Part shown: piece by piece, positions 25,234 to 33,203 of the stretch | How positions within the stretch are numbered: the stretch's first letter is position 1 | Layout: each line of letters opens with the position of its first letter | Source of the DNA: Candidatus Gastranaerophilales bacterium | GTDB lineage: Bacteria > Cyanobacteriota > Vampirovibrionia > Gastranaerophilales > Gastranaerophilaceae | Length of the DNA stretch: 64,000 nt | Direction: 5' to 3' | Assembly: GCA_910587815.1 (NCBI GenBank) | Contig: CAJUNK010000009.1 | Coordinates: 1 to 64,000, forward strand | Program-made: the position numbers and the translations under genes | Notes under the pieces: generated by a model | Database searches by the model: none | Seen by the model: only the letters and a program-made list of their open reading frames with translations | What the model was told of the DNA's origin: nothing

Positions 25234-26943
25234 CTAGTTTGTTTCAATCCAGTTCTTCAATTTTTCCACAGCAATATTTTCATCAATATCATTAAAATCC
25301 ATGGAAAGTTCGCTTAATTCTTCGTTTATATTAATAGGATTTGTACCAGCAGGCTGTCTTTCACCCTGATTTTGCTGCATTTGCGCATTTATTGCAGCCT
25401 GAGCCGCAGCTTGCGCCTGAATCATTTGCATATTTTGCTGCTCTATTAAATTTTGTGCCATTTCAGATTGTATTTGTATTAACTCAGCAGCCTTTTGATT
25501 AACATCTTGTAATTGTTTTTCTTGTTCTTCTGTTTTTTTCCTCAAAAGTTCAAGTTCTTCTTCCTGGCGTTCTGCTTCATTTCTCACTTTTTGAGCTATA
25601 TGTTTTAAACCAAAGCCAAGACCTATTAAAAGTGCTAAACCCACTACCCACCAAGGATTTCCGGATTCTTCAGGTTTTGGAAGCTGGTTTTGACTATCTG
25701 GAGCTAAAATTGGGGATGTTGATTCTACAAATGCAATTGAAACATTTTCAGGATCTACCAAAGGGCTTGCCGCATTTGCGATTAATTCTTTTAATTCTTG
25801 AATTGTCATGCTCATGGGAATGGCGGATTGCTCTAAAGATACTGCAACGGAAATTTGTTCTATTACGCCCTCTTTCATATATTCATTTACTTGAGTTTTT
25901 GAAACACCGTATTGAGTTTCATGGGCCTGTCTTATATATTTTCTATCTTGTGTAGAATTAGCACCGGAACCAGGTACGCCATAAGGCAAATATACACTCA
26001 CTGCATTTGTTGCAGAGTTTGAATCATTTGAAACATCGCCCAATTTTTCTGAAAATCCTTGCTCATTTACGGCAGTTTTTGAATGAGGGTCATAAATTAT
26101 GCTCGTTTTTTCAACAGGAGCCTGGGTTAAAAATGTGGAAACCGTTACTACATAATTTCCTTTGCCAACTAATCTATCTAATTGCATTGCAACTTTTTGC
26201 TGCATATATTTATCGTTTTCCTGCGCTTTAGAAAGTGCATCATTTGTGCCGCCGATAATACTTGAATACACATTACCATCTGTATCAGTTATCGAAATAT
26301 TTTCAGCCTGCAACCCTTGCACTGCACCTAATAGAAGGTTTGTGATGGTTTTTACCTTCATATTATCAAGGATAGTATTTGGCTCCAGCTGAACTTGAAC
26401 AGTTGCAGTTAAAACCTTTTGTTTATTTACAAAGAGCGTTTGTTCAGGAATAGAGATAAATACCTGGGCATTTTCAACGCCATCAAGTTTTCTAATTAGC
26501 CTTGCAAGCTCACCATTTATAGCACGCATCAGCCTTATTCTTTTATCTTCTTTTGTAGAGGTAAAATCTCCATTATCAAAGATTTCAAGACCAATGTGCT
26601 GATCTACTATTCCGCTTCTTACTATTGCAAGGAGAGCTCTATCCTTTTCATCCTGCGTATAATTTATAAGGTATAGTGTGGATTTTGTACCATCCACCCT
26701 TCTTTGCACCTTTATATTTTGGCGTGCTAAAAGTGCCTGAACTTCAAGCGCCTGGCCTATTTTATCGGTTGTAAAAAGGTCATAAGGTTCTTTTATTATT
26801 TTTTCTTTCACAACACCCTTGTTTGATTTAGCATTCATAGAAATTGCTACACCGCCAATAATTACAAGAAGCAGCACAATAACAATACCTGCTATTATGC
26901 CGTAAAATAACGGTTTATTTTCCATTATCTTGCTAAAATCCAT
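25234..26943 (-). CDS. fliF: Flagellar MS-ring protein FliF
   Basis: 569 residues that build the MS ring in the inner membrane. The first membrane helix is near residues 13-35 and the second near 425-445 (WWVVGLALLIGLGFGLKHI). Between them are ring-building motifs EPYDLFTTDKIGQALEVQAL, YLINYTQDEKDRALLAIVR and VENAQVFISIPEQTLF. The C-terminal tail is coiled and Gln-rich, ending acidic (DENIAVEKLKNWIETN), as expected for the segment that grips FliG. A promoter of its own lies about 130-160 bases upstream. Confidence 0.93.
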   Translation of the reverse strand: MDFSKIMENKPLFYGIIAGIVIVLLLVIIGGVAISMNAKSNKGVVKEKIIKEPYDLFTTDKIGQALEVQALLARQNIKVQRRVDGTKSTLYLINYTQDEKDRALLAIVRSGIVDQHIGLEIFDNGDFTSTKEDKRIRLMRAINGELARLIRKLDGVENAQVFISIPEQTLFVNKQKVLTATVQVQLEPNTILDNMKVKTITNLLLGAVQGLQAENISITDTDGNVYSSIIGGTNDALSKAQENDKYMQQKVAMQLDRLVGKGNYVVTVSTFLTQAPVEKTSIIYDPHSKTAVNEQGFSEKLGDVSNDSNSATNAVSVYLPYGVPGSGANSTQDRKYIRQAHETQYGVSKTQVNEYMKEGVIEQISVAVSLEQSAIPMSMTIQELKELIANAASPLVDPENVSIAFVESTSPILAPDSQNQLPKPEESGNPWWVVGLALLIGLGFGLKHIAQKVRNEAERQEEELELLRKKTEEQEKQLQDVNQKAAELIQIQSEMAQNLIEQQNMQMIQAQAAAQAAINAQMQQNQGERQPAGTNPININEELSELSMDFNDIDENIAVEKLKNWIETN

Positions 26944-27073
26944 AAGGCAATTTATATCTTTCCTGGTTTTTGTGCCGGTGTTTTTATATTACCAGCTTGT
27001 TTTGCTAACTTTTACTAAGTTTTATTAATTTTATTAACACACTTAGTATATGCTTTTGTTTATTACACAAATA

Positions 27074-27102
27074 ATTATACTATTAAATTGATTATTCGTT
27101 AA
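27074..27102 (-). promoter_or_regulatory. Internal sigma70-type promoter before fliF
   Basis: Minus strand: TTAACG (27102-27097), a 17-base spacer and TATAAT (27079-27074). It lies just beyond the fliE stop and gives a ~130-base leader containing a TACTAAGT/ACTTAGTA inverted pair (27013-27048). Confidence 0.5.
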
Positions 27103-27104
27103 CT

Positions 27105-27431
27105 TTAGATTGTAATTTGCATAATTTTTTCATACGATTGGATGATTTTTCCAACAGCTGTGGTTGCAATGTTTACCTGAATTTCAGAATTTGCAATAGC
27201 TGCCATAACATCATGGACATCAGCCTTGCCATTCATGGCATCTTTTGTCAATTGATCGGGTGCATTTAAATCCTGGTTTAAATTTTCAACAAGACTAGTG
27301 AGAACCCCTTTAAAATTAGGCGCTTCAGGCTGCTCTAAATTATTAAGCCTCATTGGGGTGAATTTTGTTGTAATTTTTGAGGGTTCTATTCTTTCATTTA
27401 AATTAATTTTTGGGCTGAAACCTTCAGGCAT
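27105..27431 (-). CDS. fliE: Flagellar hook-basal body protein FliE
   Basis: Rod-base adaptor linking the MS ring to the rod. 108 residues. The C-terminal DVHDVMAAIANSEIQVNIAT and VGKIIQSYEKIMQI match the FliE family. The N-terminal half is unstructured and contains NFKGVLTSL. It lies 40 bases after the transglycosylase gene and 160 bases before fliF. Confidence 0.9.
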   Translation of the reverse strand: MPEGFSPKINLNERIEPSKITTKFTPMRLNNLEQPEAPNFKGVLTSLVENLNQDLNAPDQLTKDAMNGKADVHDVMAAIANSEIQVNIATTAVGKIIQSYEKIMQITI

Positions 27432-27471
27432 AGTTTATTTTCCTTATATTTTAATAATTTTGTTTTTGTTT

Positions 27472-28122
27472 TTATAAGTACATACTCAAGATTGAGCGTA
27501 CATAATTTTGGGTTTCTTTATAGGGTGGTATGCCATTGTATTTTTTTACAGCATTTGGACCTGCATTATAAGCTGCAAGAGCAAGAATTTTATTTCCATT
27601 AAACCTATCCAGCATGGATTTTAAATATCTTACACCTCCATCAACGTTTTGAACAGGATCCATAGGGTCTTTTACACCAAGACCTGCTGCTGTAGATGGC
27701 ATCAATTGCATCAAACCCATAGCACCGACATAAGATTTTGCGTTTGGATTAAAACCTGATTCCTGCTTTACAAGGGCACGCACAAGTTTATTATCCACAC
27801 CATATTTATTTGCAGTAGCATCAATTAAACTCAAGATTTCATTTTTAGACATTTTTTTATTTCTGCCTGAAACAGAAAGTGCACCAAATGGAATTGCAGG
27901 AGGTTCATCCAATTTAAAAACCTGCTTTGAATCAGCTGATGTTTTTAAAACTTCATTAAATGGTTTTGCGCCAAAAGGAGCTTTAATATCGGGTGTATTT
28001 TGCGCAGGTTTTGGCGCAGCAGGATAAATAGCATCAATATATGCATCTAATTGCTGAGCACGCATTTTAGCCTGTGCTTCACCTGAAGAATTTATATAGC
28101 TTTGAATTGCAGGATTAAACAT
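27472..28122 (-). CDS. Lytic transglycosylase (SLT domain), flagellar operon
   Basis: 216 residues. The C-terminal ~120 residues are a soluble-lytic-transglycosylase domain: LVRALVKQESGFNPNAKSYV (catalytic Glu), GAMGLMQLMPSTAAGLGV and LALAAYNAGPNAVKKYNG. It cleaves peptidoglycan strands. At the head of a flagellar operon it probably opens the wall for the rod, in place of a FlgJ-type muramidase (inference). No N-terminal signal peptide is evident, so export may go through the flagellar apparatus. Confidence 0.87.
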   Translation of the reverse strand: MFNPAIQSYINSSGEAQAKMRAQQLDAYIDAIYPAAPKPAQNTPDIKAPFGAKPFNEVLKTSADSKQVFKLDEPPAIPFGALSVSGRNKKMSKNEILSLIDATANKYGVDNKLVRALVKQESGFNPNAKSYVGAMGLMQLMPSTAAGLGVKDPMDPVQNVDGGVRYLKSMLDRFNGNKILALAAYNAGPNAVKKYNGIPPYKETQNYVRSILSMYL

Positions 28123-28151
28123 TTTCTACCTTAAAACTCCCTTAGCCTTTA

Positions 28152-28181
28152 GCCCTTTTTGCATAATTTTATGCACTGGGC
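28152..28181 (-). promoter_or_regulatory. Leader hairpin before the flagellar operon
   Basis: An inner palindrome TGCATAA-TT-TTATGCA (28160-28175) lies within a GCCC/GGGC clamp (28152-28155 with 28178-28181). It is in the untranslated leader between the promoter and the transglycosylase start, and could act as an operator or a message stability element. Confidence 0.4.
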
Positions 28182-28203
28182 AATTTTTCAGCATATACTG
28201 ATG

Positions 28204-28231
28204 AATTCGGCAATAGAGTTATAATACTTTA
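28204..28231 (-). promoter_or_regulatory. Sigma28 (FliA/SigD)-like flagellar promoter
   Basis: Minus strand: TAAA (28231-28228), 16 bases, then GCCGAATT (28211-28204). This is close to the SigD/FliA pattern TAAA-N14-16-GCCGATAT and lies about 80 bases before the first gene of the flagellar operon. The rest of the 28123-28403 gap is A/T-rich with no gene. Confidence 0.5.
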
Positions 28232-28403
28232 CACTAAACCTATTAATATCATCTAAATTAATGATTTTATAAAAAAAGTCATAAAGCATAGATAAAAATA
28301 TTTATTTTTTTTAAAGTAATAGCAATATGAACATTATTATGCGGCACATTACCTGAATCATCATAGGAAATTTCAATTCAAGGCTTTCTTTGTCATTTTT
28401 TGC

Positions 28404-29222
28404 TTATTTTAGTTTTGCAAGTTCATAATCAATTCTTGAAATATAACGATTAATTTCTATAACTTTTTTTTCGTTACCAACCTTTGCAGCCATAGTTTTA
28501 GCTTTTAAAAATGAGGCTTTAGCTTTTGAATAATACCCTTGTTCAAACAATATCATTGCTTTAGCATTATGGAGGGTGTAGCTATCATCTTTATAAAATA
28601 TAGCCTCATCAAAATCATTTAGTGCAAAATTATATTTATCTTTAAATATGTATAAAGCTGCCCGCAATCCAAAGGCAGAACCTATACTATCCATTACGCT
28701 TTTTTGCATTTTTTTATCATTTGGATTTGCGCTATTATGAGCTTTTGCACTAAAGTCAGATATTATAAAAAGATTATAGAGCCTTTTATTTAGCATTTCT
28801 ATGGCTTCATCATATCTTTGGTGTCTCTTGTAATAATCTAATGTATCAGAATCAAAATCTGCCATTATGACATCTTTTATAAAATCAATTGCAGCCTTGC
28901 GTTCTTCATTTGGTATATCTAATACATTTACAGCTAAAACCGGATATTCAACCCAAGCTGTTTTATAAGTTTTATTTACATTGCTATACCACTTTATCTG
29001 ATACCATTCCCCAATATCATCTGAAATAGAATGCACAATTTCAACAGTTATTTTTTCAGGAAGTGTTGCAATCACTCTACTATGGGAATTTGCCTCTGGC
29101 GGACAATTGCGTACAATTAAGGGGTTTATAGTATAGTGAATATCACCAATATTAAATGCCGCATTGGAAGGCAAAATAAGTGCAAACAAAAATAATAAAA
29201 TTAAAAACAATCTTTTAAACAT
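28404..29222 (-). CDS. Exported SH3-like and TPR-containing protein
   Basis: 272 residues: signal peptide (RLFLILLFLFALILPSNAA), an SH3-like beta domain (about 25-100, ITVEIVHSISDDIGEWYQIK) and a C-terminal helical part with two or three TPR-like repeats (FALNDFDEAIFYKDDSYTLH, GYYSKAKASFLKAKTMAA). It probably binds envelope components; no enzyme motif is seen. It is transcribed alone, divergently from coaD. The domain plan resembles the 42402-43070 protein at the N-terminus. Confidence 0.7.
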   Translation of the reverse strand: MFKRLFLILLFLFALILPSNAAFNIGDIHYTINPLIVRNCPPEANSHSRVIATLPEKITVEIVHSISDDIGEWYQIKWYSNVNKTYKTAWVEYPVLAVNVLDIPNEERKAAIDFIKDVIMADFDSDTLDYYKRHQRYDEAIEMLNKRLYNLFIISDFSAKAHNSANPNDKKMQKSVMDSIGSAFGLRAALYIFKDKYNFALNDFDEAIFYKDDSYTLHNAKAMILFEQGYYSKAKASFLKAKTMAAKVGNEKKVIEINRYISRIDYELAKLK

Positions 29223-29333
29223 AAACCCTTAACTTCCGTTTTAATTATTCACAATATTAATAGAAACGAGCTGTCATCACAATGAAATTGTAACAAATTC
29301 TTTACAATTGGGGTGCATGTAAAAACATGTGTT

Positions 29334-29361
29334 TTGGGTGAAAAAATTTTGATTATATAAT
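29334..29361 (+). promoter_or_regulatory. Promoter of coaD
   Basis: TTGGGT (29334-29339), a 16-base spacer and TATAAT (29356-29361), 25 bases before the coaD ATG, with an AAGGT ribosome site between. Confidence 0.5.
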
Positions 29362-29386
29362 ATTTTCATAAAGGTAAAAAACAAAA

Positions 29387-29890
29387 ATGAAGATTGCAGT
29401 ATACCCTGGAAGTTTTGACCCTGTAACAAAAGGACATCTTGATATTTTAGAGCGCGCCTCGTCTATGTTTGACAAGGTCATTATTGCGGTATTAAAAAAT
29501 AATTCTAAAAAATCTTACCTTCCAACATCAGACAGGGTGGAATTAATCAAAAAATCTATTGAAGATATGGGGCTTTTAAATGTAGAAGTTGGCTCTTTTG
29601 ATGGCCTTACTATTGATTATGCTAGAAAAATGGGTGCAAAATTTTTAATCAGAGGATTGCGCGCAGTGTCAGATTTTGAATACGAAATGCAATTATCACA
29701 AACAAATCAGGCTATAGCCCCTGAAATTGGCACAGTATTTTTAATCACAAAGCCAAAATACAATTTTATCAGTTCTGGCATCGTTAAAGAATTATCATCT
29801 TTGGGGCAGGACGTTTCTAAATTTGTTCCAAAAAGTGTGGTAGAATATTTACAAAAGGATAAAAATAAGCAACGAAAGGCAGATTTTTAA
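29387..29890 (+). CDS. coaD: Phosphopantetheine adenylyltransferase
   Basis: Fourth step of coenzyme A synthesis: adenylates 4'-phosphopantetheine. 167 residues. The nucleotidyltransferase motif GSFDPVTKGHLDI (His17) and the C-terminal YNFISSGIVKELSSLG match CoaD. FLIRGLRAVSDFEYEMQLSQ is highly characteristic. The next gene follows after one base. Confidence 0.95.
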   Translation: MKIAVYPGSFDPVTKGHLDILERASSMFDKVIIAVLKNNSKKSYLPTSDRVELIKKSIEDMGLLNVEVGSFDGLTIDYARKMGAKFLIRGLRAVSDFEYEMQLSQTNQAIAPEIGTVFLITKPKYNFISSGIVKELSSLGQDVSKFVPKSVVEYLQKDKNKQRKADF

Positions 29891-29891
29891 G

Positions 29892-30446
29892 ATGTCACAA
29901 TCAGAAGAAAAAATGTACGATTTAATAGATAAATTGAACGAACTTTGGGAGGTTGGTCTGCACATCGTTCCTGGTCATTATGTTGTAGTGAAAAGTAAAG
30001 AATTATCTAAAATTATAAATGGCTTCCCAGATGCTGTTTCAAATGAAATAAGAGATGCACATGTTATTTTAAGAAAAAAAGATGACATCCTGCAAGATGC
30101 AAGAATGAAAGCTGATAGAATAATTGCAGATGCCGAAAATGAGCGTCATAGAATGCTGAATGAATCCAGCATAATGCGCGATATGGAAGAAAAGGCAAAA
30201 AGCTTTAGAGAACAGGTTATTCAAGAATGCGAAGATATTAAAATGAAGGCCTTCAATGAAGCAGAAAGTGTACGTTTAAACGCTAATGAAGAATCCATTA
30301 GAATTAAAGATGGTGCGCAAAATTATGCTCAGCAAGTTTTAAATAAGCTGGAACAAAATCTAAATTTACTTTATCAGGAAGTAATGAATGGCCAGCAATA
30401 TTTAAACGACCTTAGAAATGCTTCTGATTTTAGTAACCAAAAATAA
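29892..30446 (+). CDS. Coiled-coil protein, DivIVA/ATP-synthase-B-like
   Basis: 184 residues. A short N-terminal part (DLIDKLNELWEVGLHIVPGH) precedes a long Ala/Glu/Arg heptad coiled coil (about 65-165). There is no membrane segment. The composition resembles cell-division coiled coils and F-type ATPase b subunits, which automated tools often confuse. Its position one base after coaD suggests cotranscription, and a terminator follows. The function is not known. Confidence 0.7.
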   Translation: MSQSEEKMYDLIDKLNELWEVGLHIVPGHYVVVKSKELSKIINGFPDAVSNEIRDAHVILRKKDDILQDARMKADRIIADAENERHRMLNESSIMRDMEEKAKSFREQVIQECEDIKMKAFNEAESVRLNANEESIRIKDGAQNYAQQVLNKLEQNLNLLYQEVMNGQQYLNDLRNASDFSNQK

Positions 30447-30495
30447 GGTGCGATTTTATACCATTACATTTTATGGTTATTTAAACCAAATTATA

Positions 30496-30525
30496 AAAAC
30501 CCCTTGCAATGAGGGGTTTTGTTAA
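30496..30525 (+). terminator. Terminator after the coaD operon
   Basis: AAAACCCCT (30496-30504) pairs with AGGGGTTTT (30512-30520) around a 7-base loop, followed by GTTAAT. Confidence 0.8.
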
Positions 30526-30622
30526 TATTTGTTTACATAATTTTACATAAAGGCAATTTATTTTTTTCCTAAGTTTTTACAAACCATAAGTTTTACAAAA
30601 AAATCAAAAAGGGAAATTTATT

Positions 30623-31054
30623 ATGATAACAAAATTAGGTTCTAACGTGGGCTTTAAAGGATTAATTATTAACAATAAGGAACAAGAACAACTTTGGAAG
30701 CTTACAAATAAAGATACAAGTAGCATGATTAAGGATTGTTTATCACACATAAACAACTATGTTTCTCAAGTAACCGGAGAGGATTGCTTTTTAAGAACCA
30801 ATTACGGCTGTTACGAAAAAGAAAATAATGAAGGCCTTCCTGAAGGAAAGCCATACTGCAAAATTCAAATCACTGATAGAGGAGATAATATTATAGCAAG
30901 CACCACTGTTGATACTACATCCTCGCAAAGCATAAATAAAGGTTTTAGAGATATTGCAGGCCAATGCTCTCACAATGATAATGCGGCTGTACAAAAGCCT
31001 GATAGAGATACGTTATTATATATTGCAGAAACATATCGCAATAAACAATGCTAA
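30623..31054 (+). CDS. Uncharacterised 143-residue protein with N-terminal FKG motif
   Basis: AAAGGGAAA gives a good ribosome site before ATG 30623. The N-terminus contains VGFKGLIINN. The remainder is polar with five cysteines (including DCF, GCYEK, YCKI, QCSH and the C-terminal Cys). No signal peptide or known domain is recognised. It stands alone between two terminators. Confidence 0.6.
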   Translation: MITKLGSNVGFKGLIINNKEQEQLWKLTNKDTSSMIKDCLSHINNYVSQVTGEDCFLRTNYGCYEKENNEGLPEGKPYCKIQITDRGDNIIASTTVDTTSSQSINKGFRDIAGQCSHNDNAAVQKPDRDTLLYIAETYRNKQC

Positions 31055-31066
31055 ATATTTTCTAAT

Positions 31067-31097
31067 AAAAAGAGGCTTAAAAATAAGCCTCTTTTTT
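31067..31097. terminator. Bidirectional terminator
   Basis: A 13-bp stem AAAAAGAGGCTTA (31067-31079)/TAAGCCTCTTTTT (31084-31096) with a 4-base loop, between two convergent genes. Confidence 0.85.
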
Positions 31098-31105
31098 ATA
31101 AGCGA

Positions 31106-31585
31106 TTATTTTGATGTCAGAAATTTTTGAACCGTTGTATCCATAGATTCTTCTTTTACTTTCCATCCATCATCAGTATTTGTTACAATGAAATAAAAAG
31201 GAAGCCCTTTTTTATCACCGTTTGGGGTTCTTAAAGCTGTGATTTTATAATCGCCGTTGCCTAGTTTTTCAAAGTTTTTATTTGTGTATTTATTTTTATA
31301 CTTTGAAAGCCTTGCTAATGGCAAACCTTTTTTTAATTCTTTTTTATACCTATCCATTGAAAAATTAACGCTTTCTTTTGTGCCATCAGGCTTTACCACT
31401 ACGCGGATAATTCTTGCATCAGGCATATAATAATTCACAACAGATTTTGAATATGAATTTGCAGATTTTATATAATTTTCAAAAAATGTCTGCACATCCG
31501 TTAGTTCATCAGCTGATGATGGCAGATTAAAGAACAAAAATGCCGATATTATAAGTAAAAAGTTTTTTATAAAATTTATTTTCAT
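31106..31585 (-). CDS. Exported NTF2-like small protein
   Basis: 159 residues with a signal peptide (FIKNFLLIISAFLFFNLPSSA). The mature part has the alternating helix/strand pattern and the closing TDDGWKVKEESMDT typical of NTF2-like/SnoaL-like folds (DUF4440-style). It likely binds a ligand in the periplasm; no catalytic residue can be assigned. A strong AGGAGG site precedes the ATG. Confidence 0.65.
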   Translation of the reverse strand: MKINFIKNFLLIISAFLFFNLPSSADELTDVQTFFENYIKSANSYSKSVVNYYMPDARIIRVVVKPDGTKESVNFSMDRYKKELKKGLPLARLSKYKNKYTNKNFEKLGNGDYKITALRTPNGDKKGLPFYFIVTNTDDGWKVKEESMDTTVQKFLTSK

Positions 31586-31917
31586 TGTTTTGGCGCCTCC
31601 TATTTAAAATATAAAGATATTTTAACTTTATTTAAGTTTAATAAAATTCTCCAAAACGACAGATATTGCATTTATTTTTTTGGTTGCAAAATTTGTATTT
31701 TAACCATATATTTAATTGTATTCACAAAAAAGAGTGTCAGGGTTTACGTGATTTTGGCAGTTTTTGTGGAATTCAAATCGTCATAATGCGGGGTCATTTT
31801 TGAATGATACAGCCTTTGACTGTTTTTAAGACATATAAAAATGTGCTTTAGTAACAGGCAAACACCGTTTGAATAAAGTATATTTATCAAACCAAGTTAC
31901 CCGCAAGTATTTTTTGA
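31586..31917. other. Gene-free stretch before the foreign tract
   Basis: About 330 bases upstream of the NTF2-like gene. It is A/T-rich at first, then of mixed composition. No credible frame or strong hairpin is seen. The in-frame TGA at 31915-31917 closes the frame of the following gene fragment, so no intact N-terminal part is encoded here. Confidence 0.5.
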
Positions 31918-31935
31918 CACAGACATCTGATTTTA

Positions 31936-32238
31936 TTGTCATATTTGGGCTGTATGCTACTGCACCATTTTGGCTTGCAGCTTTGTGACAATAACTGGGA
32001 CACTAGCTATACAGCAGGCTCTGTGCGGTGCAACAACTATGCTGGTGGCTGCAAGGGCGCCGCCAGGGGTTACACAAGTGAGAATTGGGCTGACAACTGC
32101 TACCCGGCCATTATTTGGGCCAGTACACTTTATAGCAGTCCCAAGTATCACGACTTTGCTCTGAGCAATGGTAGTTATTACAATAACGGCGCACACCCAA
32201 GTACCCTTGCCTTTTCGGTTGCCTGTGTTTGGATTTGA
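31936..32238 (+). pseudogene. C-terminal fragment of a hypervariable DUF1566/C-type-lectin-like protein
   Basis: The 100-codon frame begins only at a TTG, with an in-frame stop just upstream and no ribosome site. Its sequence looks like the end of a larger protein: DNNWDTSYTAGSVRCNNY, then IIWASTLYSS, SNGSYYNNG and a final AFSVACVWI. This follows the WSSS...NGxxNN...SVRCVR pattern of DUF1566/fibrobacter-type C-terminal domains. Codon use is foreign: 21 of the 25 codons from Tyr66 to Thr90 end in C or T, and only two lysines occur in 100 residues. Both are expected of an AAY-based diversity-generating-retroelement variable repeat. No reverse transcriptase is nearby. It could instead be a decayed horizontally acquired gene end. 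Confidence 0.45.
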
Positions 32239-32258
32239 AACTACATTAAAATCAGCAA

Positions 32259-32406
32259 CGAGCTATCTTGCATAAAGCATACAAGCTCGCGCGCTGCGGT
32301 ATGCTGAAGCGCTCCTTGCCATAGACGGGTATGGCGGCAAGGCCACCTTTCGCAGCCATAGTGCTTTCAGCACCGGCTGACGCAACCCTTGGCTGCGGTA
32401 TGCTGG
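32259..32406. repeat. GC-rich stacked-hairpin tract with a 14-base direct repeat
   Basis: Several stems lie in about 150 bases: CGAGC/GCTCG (32259-32289), GCGCT/AGCGC (32291-32312), CCTT-GCCATA with TATGGC-GGC-AAGG (32314-32342), and GCAGCCA/TGGCTGC (32352-32396) enclosing GTGCT-TTC-AGCAC (32361-32373). GCTGCGGTATGCTG occurs at 32293 and again at 32392. It lies 20 bases after the fragment's stop, and its composition differs sharply from the flanks. Confidence 0.6.
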
Positions 32407-32418
32407 ATTTAAAAATTC

Positions 32419-32455
32419 TTTAAGCCGCAAGTCTATTTTTAGATAGCGGCTTAAA
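32419..32455 (-). terminator. Terminator of the minus-strand gene at 32451
   Basis: TTTAAGCCGC (32419-32428) pairs with GCGGCTTAAA (32446-32455), with an inner TCTAT/AGATA-type pairing. The stem overlaps the stop codon. Confidence 0.65.
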
Positions 32456-33092
32456 TGTTAAAGATTTCTTGCGCCTGTTTGTGCGGAAAATCTATTTCCA
32501 AAGTTTTTACATCATCAATTAAACTTTTCATTGCAGCATATAATTTTTTCATAGCTTCATCAGAATATTCATCACGTTCTGATGCTATATTTTCGCCCTT
32601 TTCATTCAAAACAATTCTTGCAGTTCTTTTACCATTTTCAATTAATTCAGCTCTTGGTTTTACAAATTTTTCTCTAATTGGAATTTTTATCCATACAGTT
32701 TCGCCGCTCATCTGCCTTTCAACATTTGCAGTATTTTTGCTGATATCATGGTTTCGGTTTAATAAAAATCTCTTTATCGTGTTTTGTTTTTTATCATAAA
32801 ATTCAATTGTAACACCCAGCCTTGCATCCAATTTTACCTTGCTTGCAGGAGTGGTTTTAATATCCTGTTTTGTATACCCCATAGAAGCCTTCACATAGGC
32901 TTGTTTATAGGCACCAGTTTTTGTTGCTGCACCAAAATCATCAGGGTACTTTTTCACAATCACGGTATCAAAGGTTGCATAATCATCTGTATGCATAACT
33001 CTTGTTTCTTCCTGCTGTTTTTTTGATGTTTTTGCACAAAAAGCTGGTGAAAAATTTATATTTGTTATATGGAAGACAGAATTATTCATCAT
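32451..33092 (-). CDS. Uncharacterised 213-residue protein
   Basis: Soluble, Lys-rich alpha/beta protein with no signal peptide. The start region contains NINFSPAFCAKTSKK, in the style of other short N-terminal Phe motifs in this window. The middle (VIVKKYPDDFGAATKTGAYK and RLGVTIEFYDKKQNTIKRFL) is beta-rich and the C-terminal ~60 residues are helical. Two adjacent ATGs (33092, 33089) lack a clear ribosome site. No family is recognised. Confidence 0.6.
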   Translation of the reverse strand: MMNNSVFHITNINFSPAFCAKTSKKQQEETRVMHTDDYATFDTVIVKKYPDDFGAATKTGAYKQAYVKASMGYTKQDIKTTPASKVKLDARLGVTIEFYDKKQNTIKRFLLNRNHDISKNTANVERQMSGETVWIKIPIREKFVKPRAELIENGKRTARIVLNEKGENIASERDEYSDEAMKKLYAAMKSLIDDVKTLEIDFPHKQAQEIFNI

Positions 33093-33141
33093 ATTTTATT
33101 AAAAGATAAAAAAAATATTTTTTGTCGATATTCAAGAATAC

Positions 33142-33175
33142 AAAAGCCGTCTGAATATGATTTCAAACGGCTTTT
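33142..33175. terminator. Terminator of the rpoB-rpoC1-rpoC2 operon
   Basis: AAAAGCCGT (33142-33150) pairs with ACGGCTTTT (33167-33175), with an inner TGAA/TTCA. On the minus strand it ends in a T-rich run after rpoC2. Confidence 0.75.
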
Positions 33176-33203
33176 AAGCTTTATTAACTTTTGTTAATTT
33201 ATT

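Noticed and set aside
31957..32196. Minus-strand and second plus-strand frames across the foreign tract
   Set aside because: They are shadows of the GC-rich fragment, have no ribosome site and show no recognisable protein pattern.
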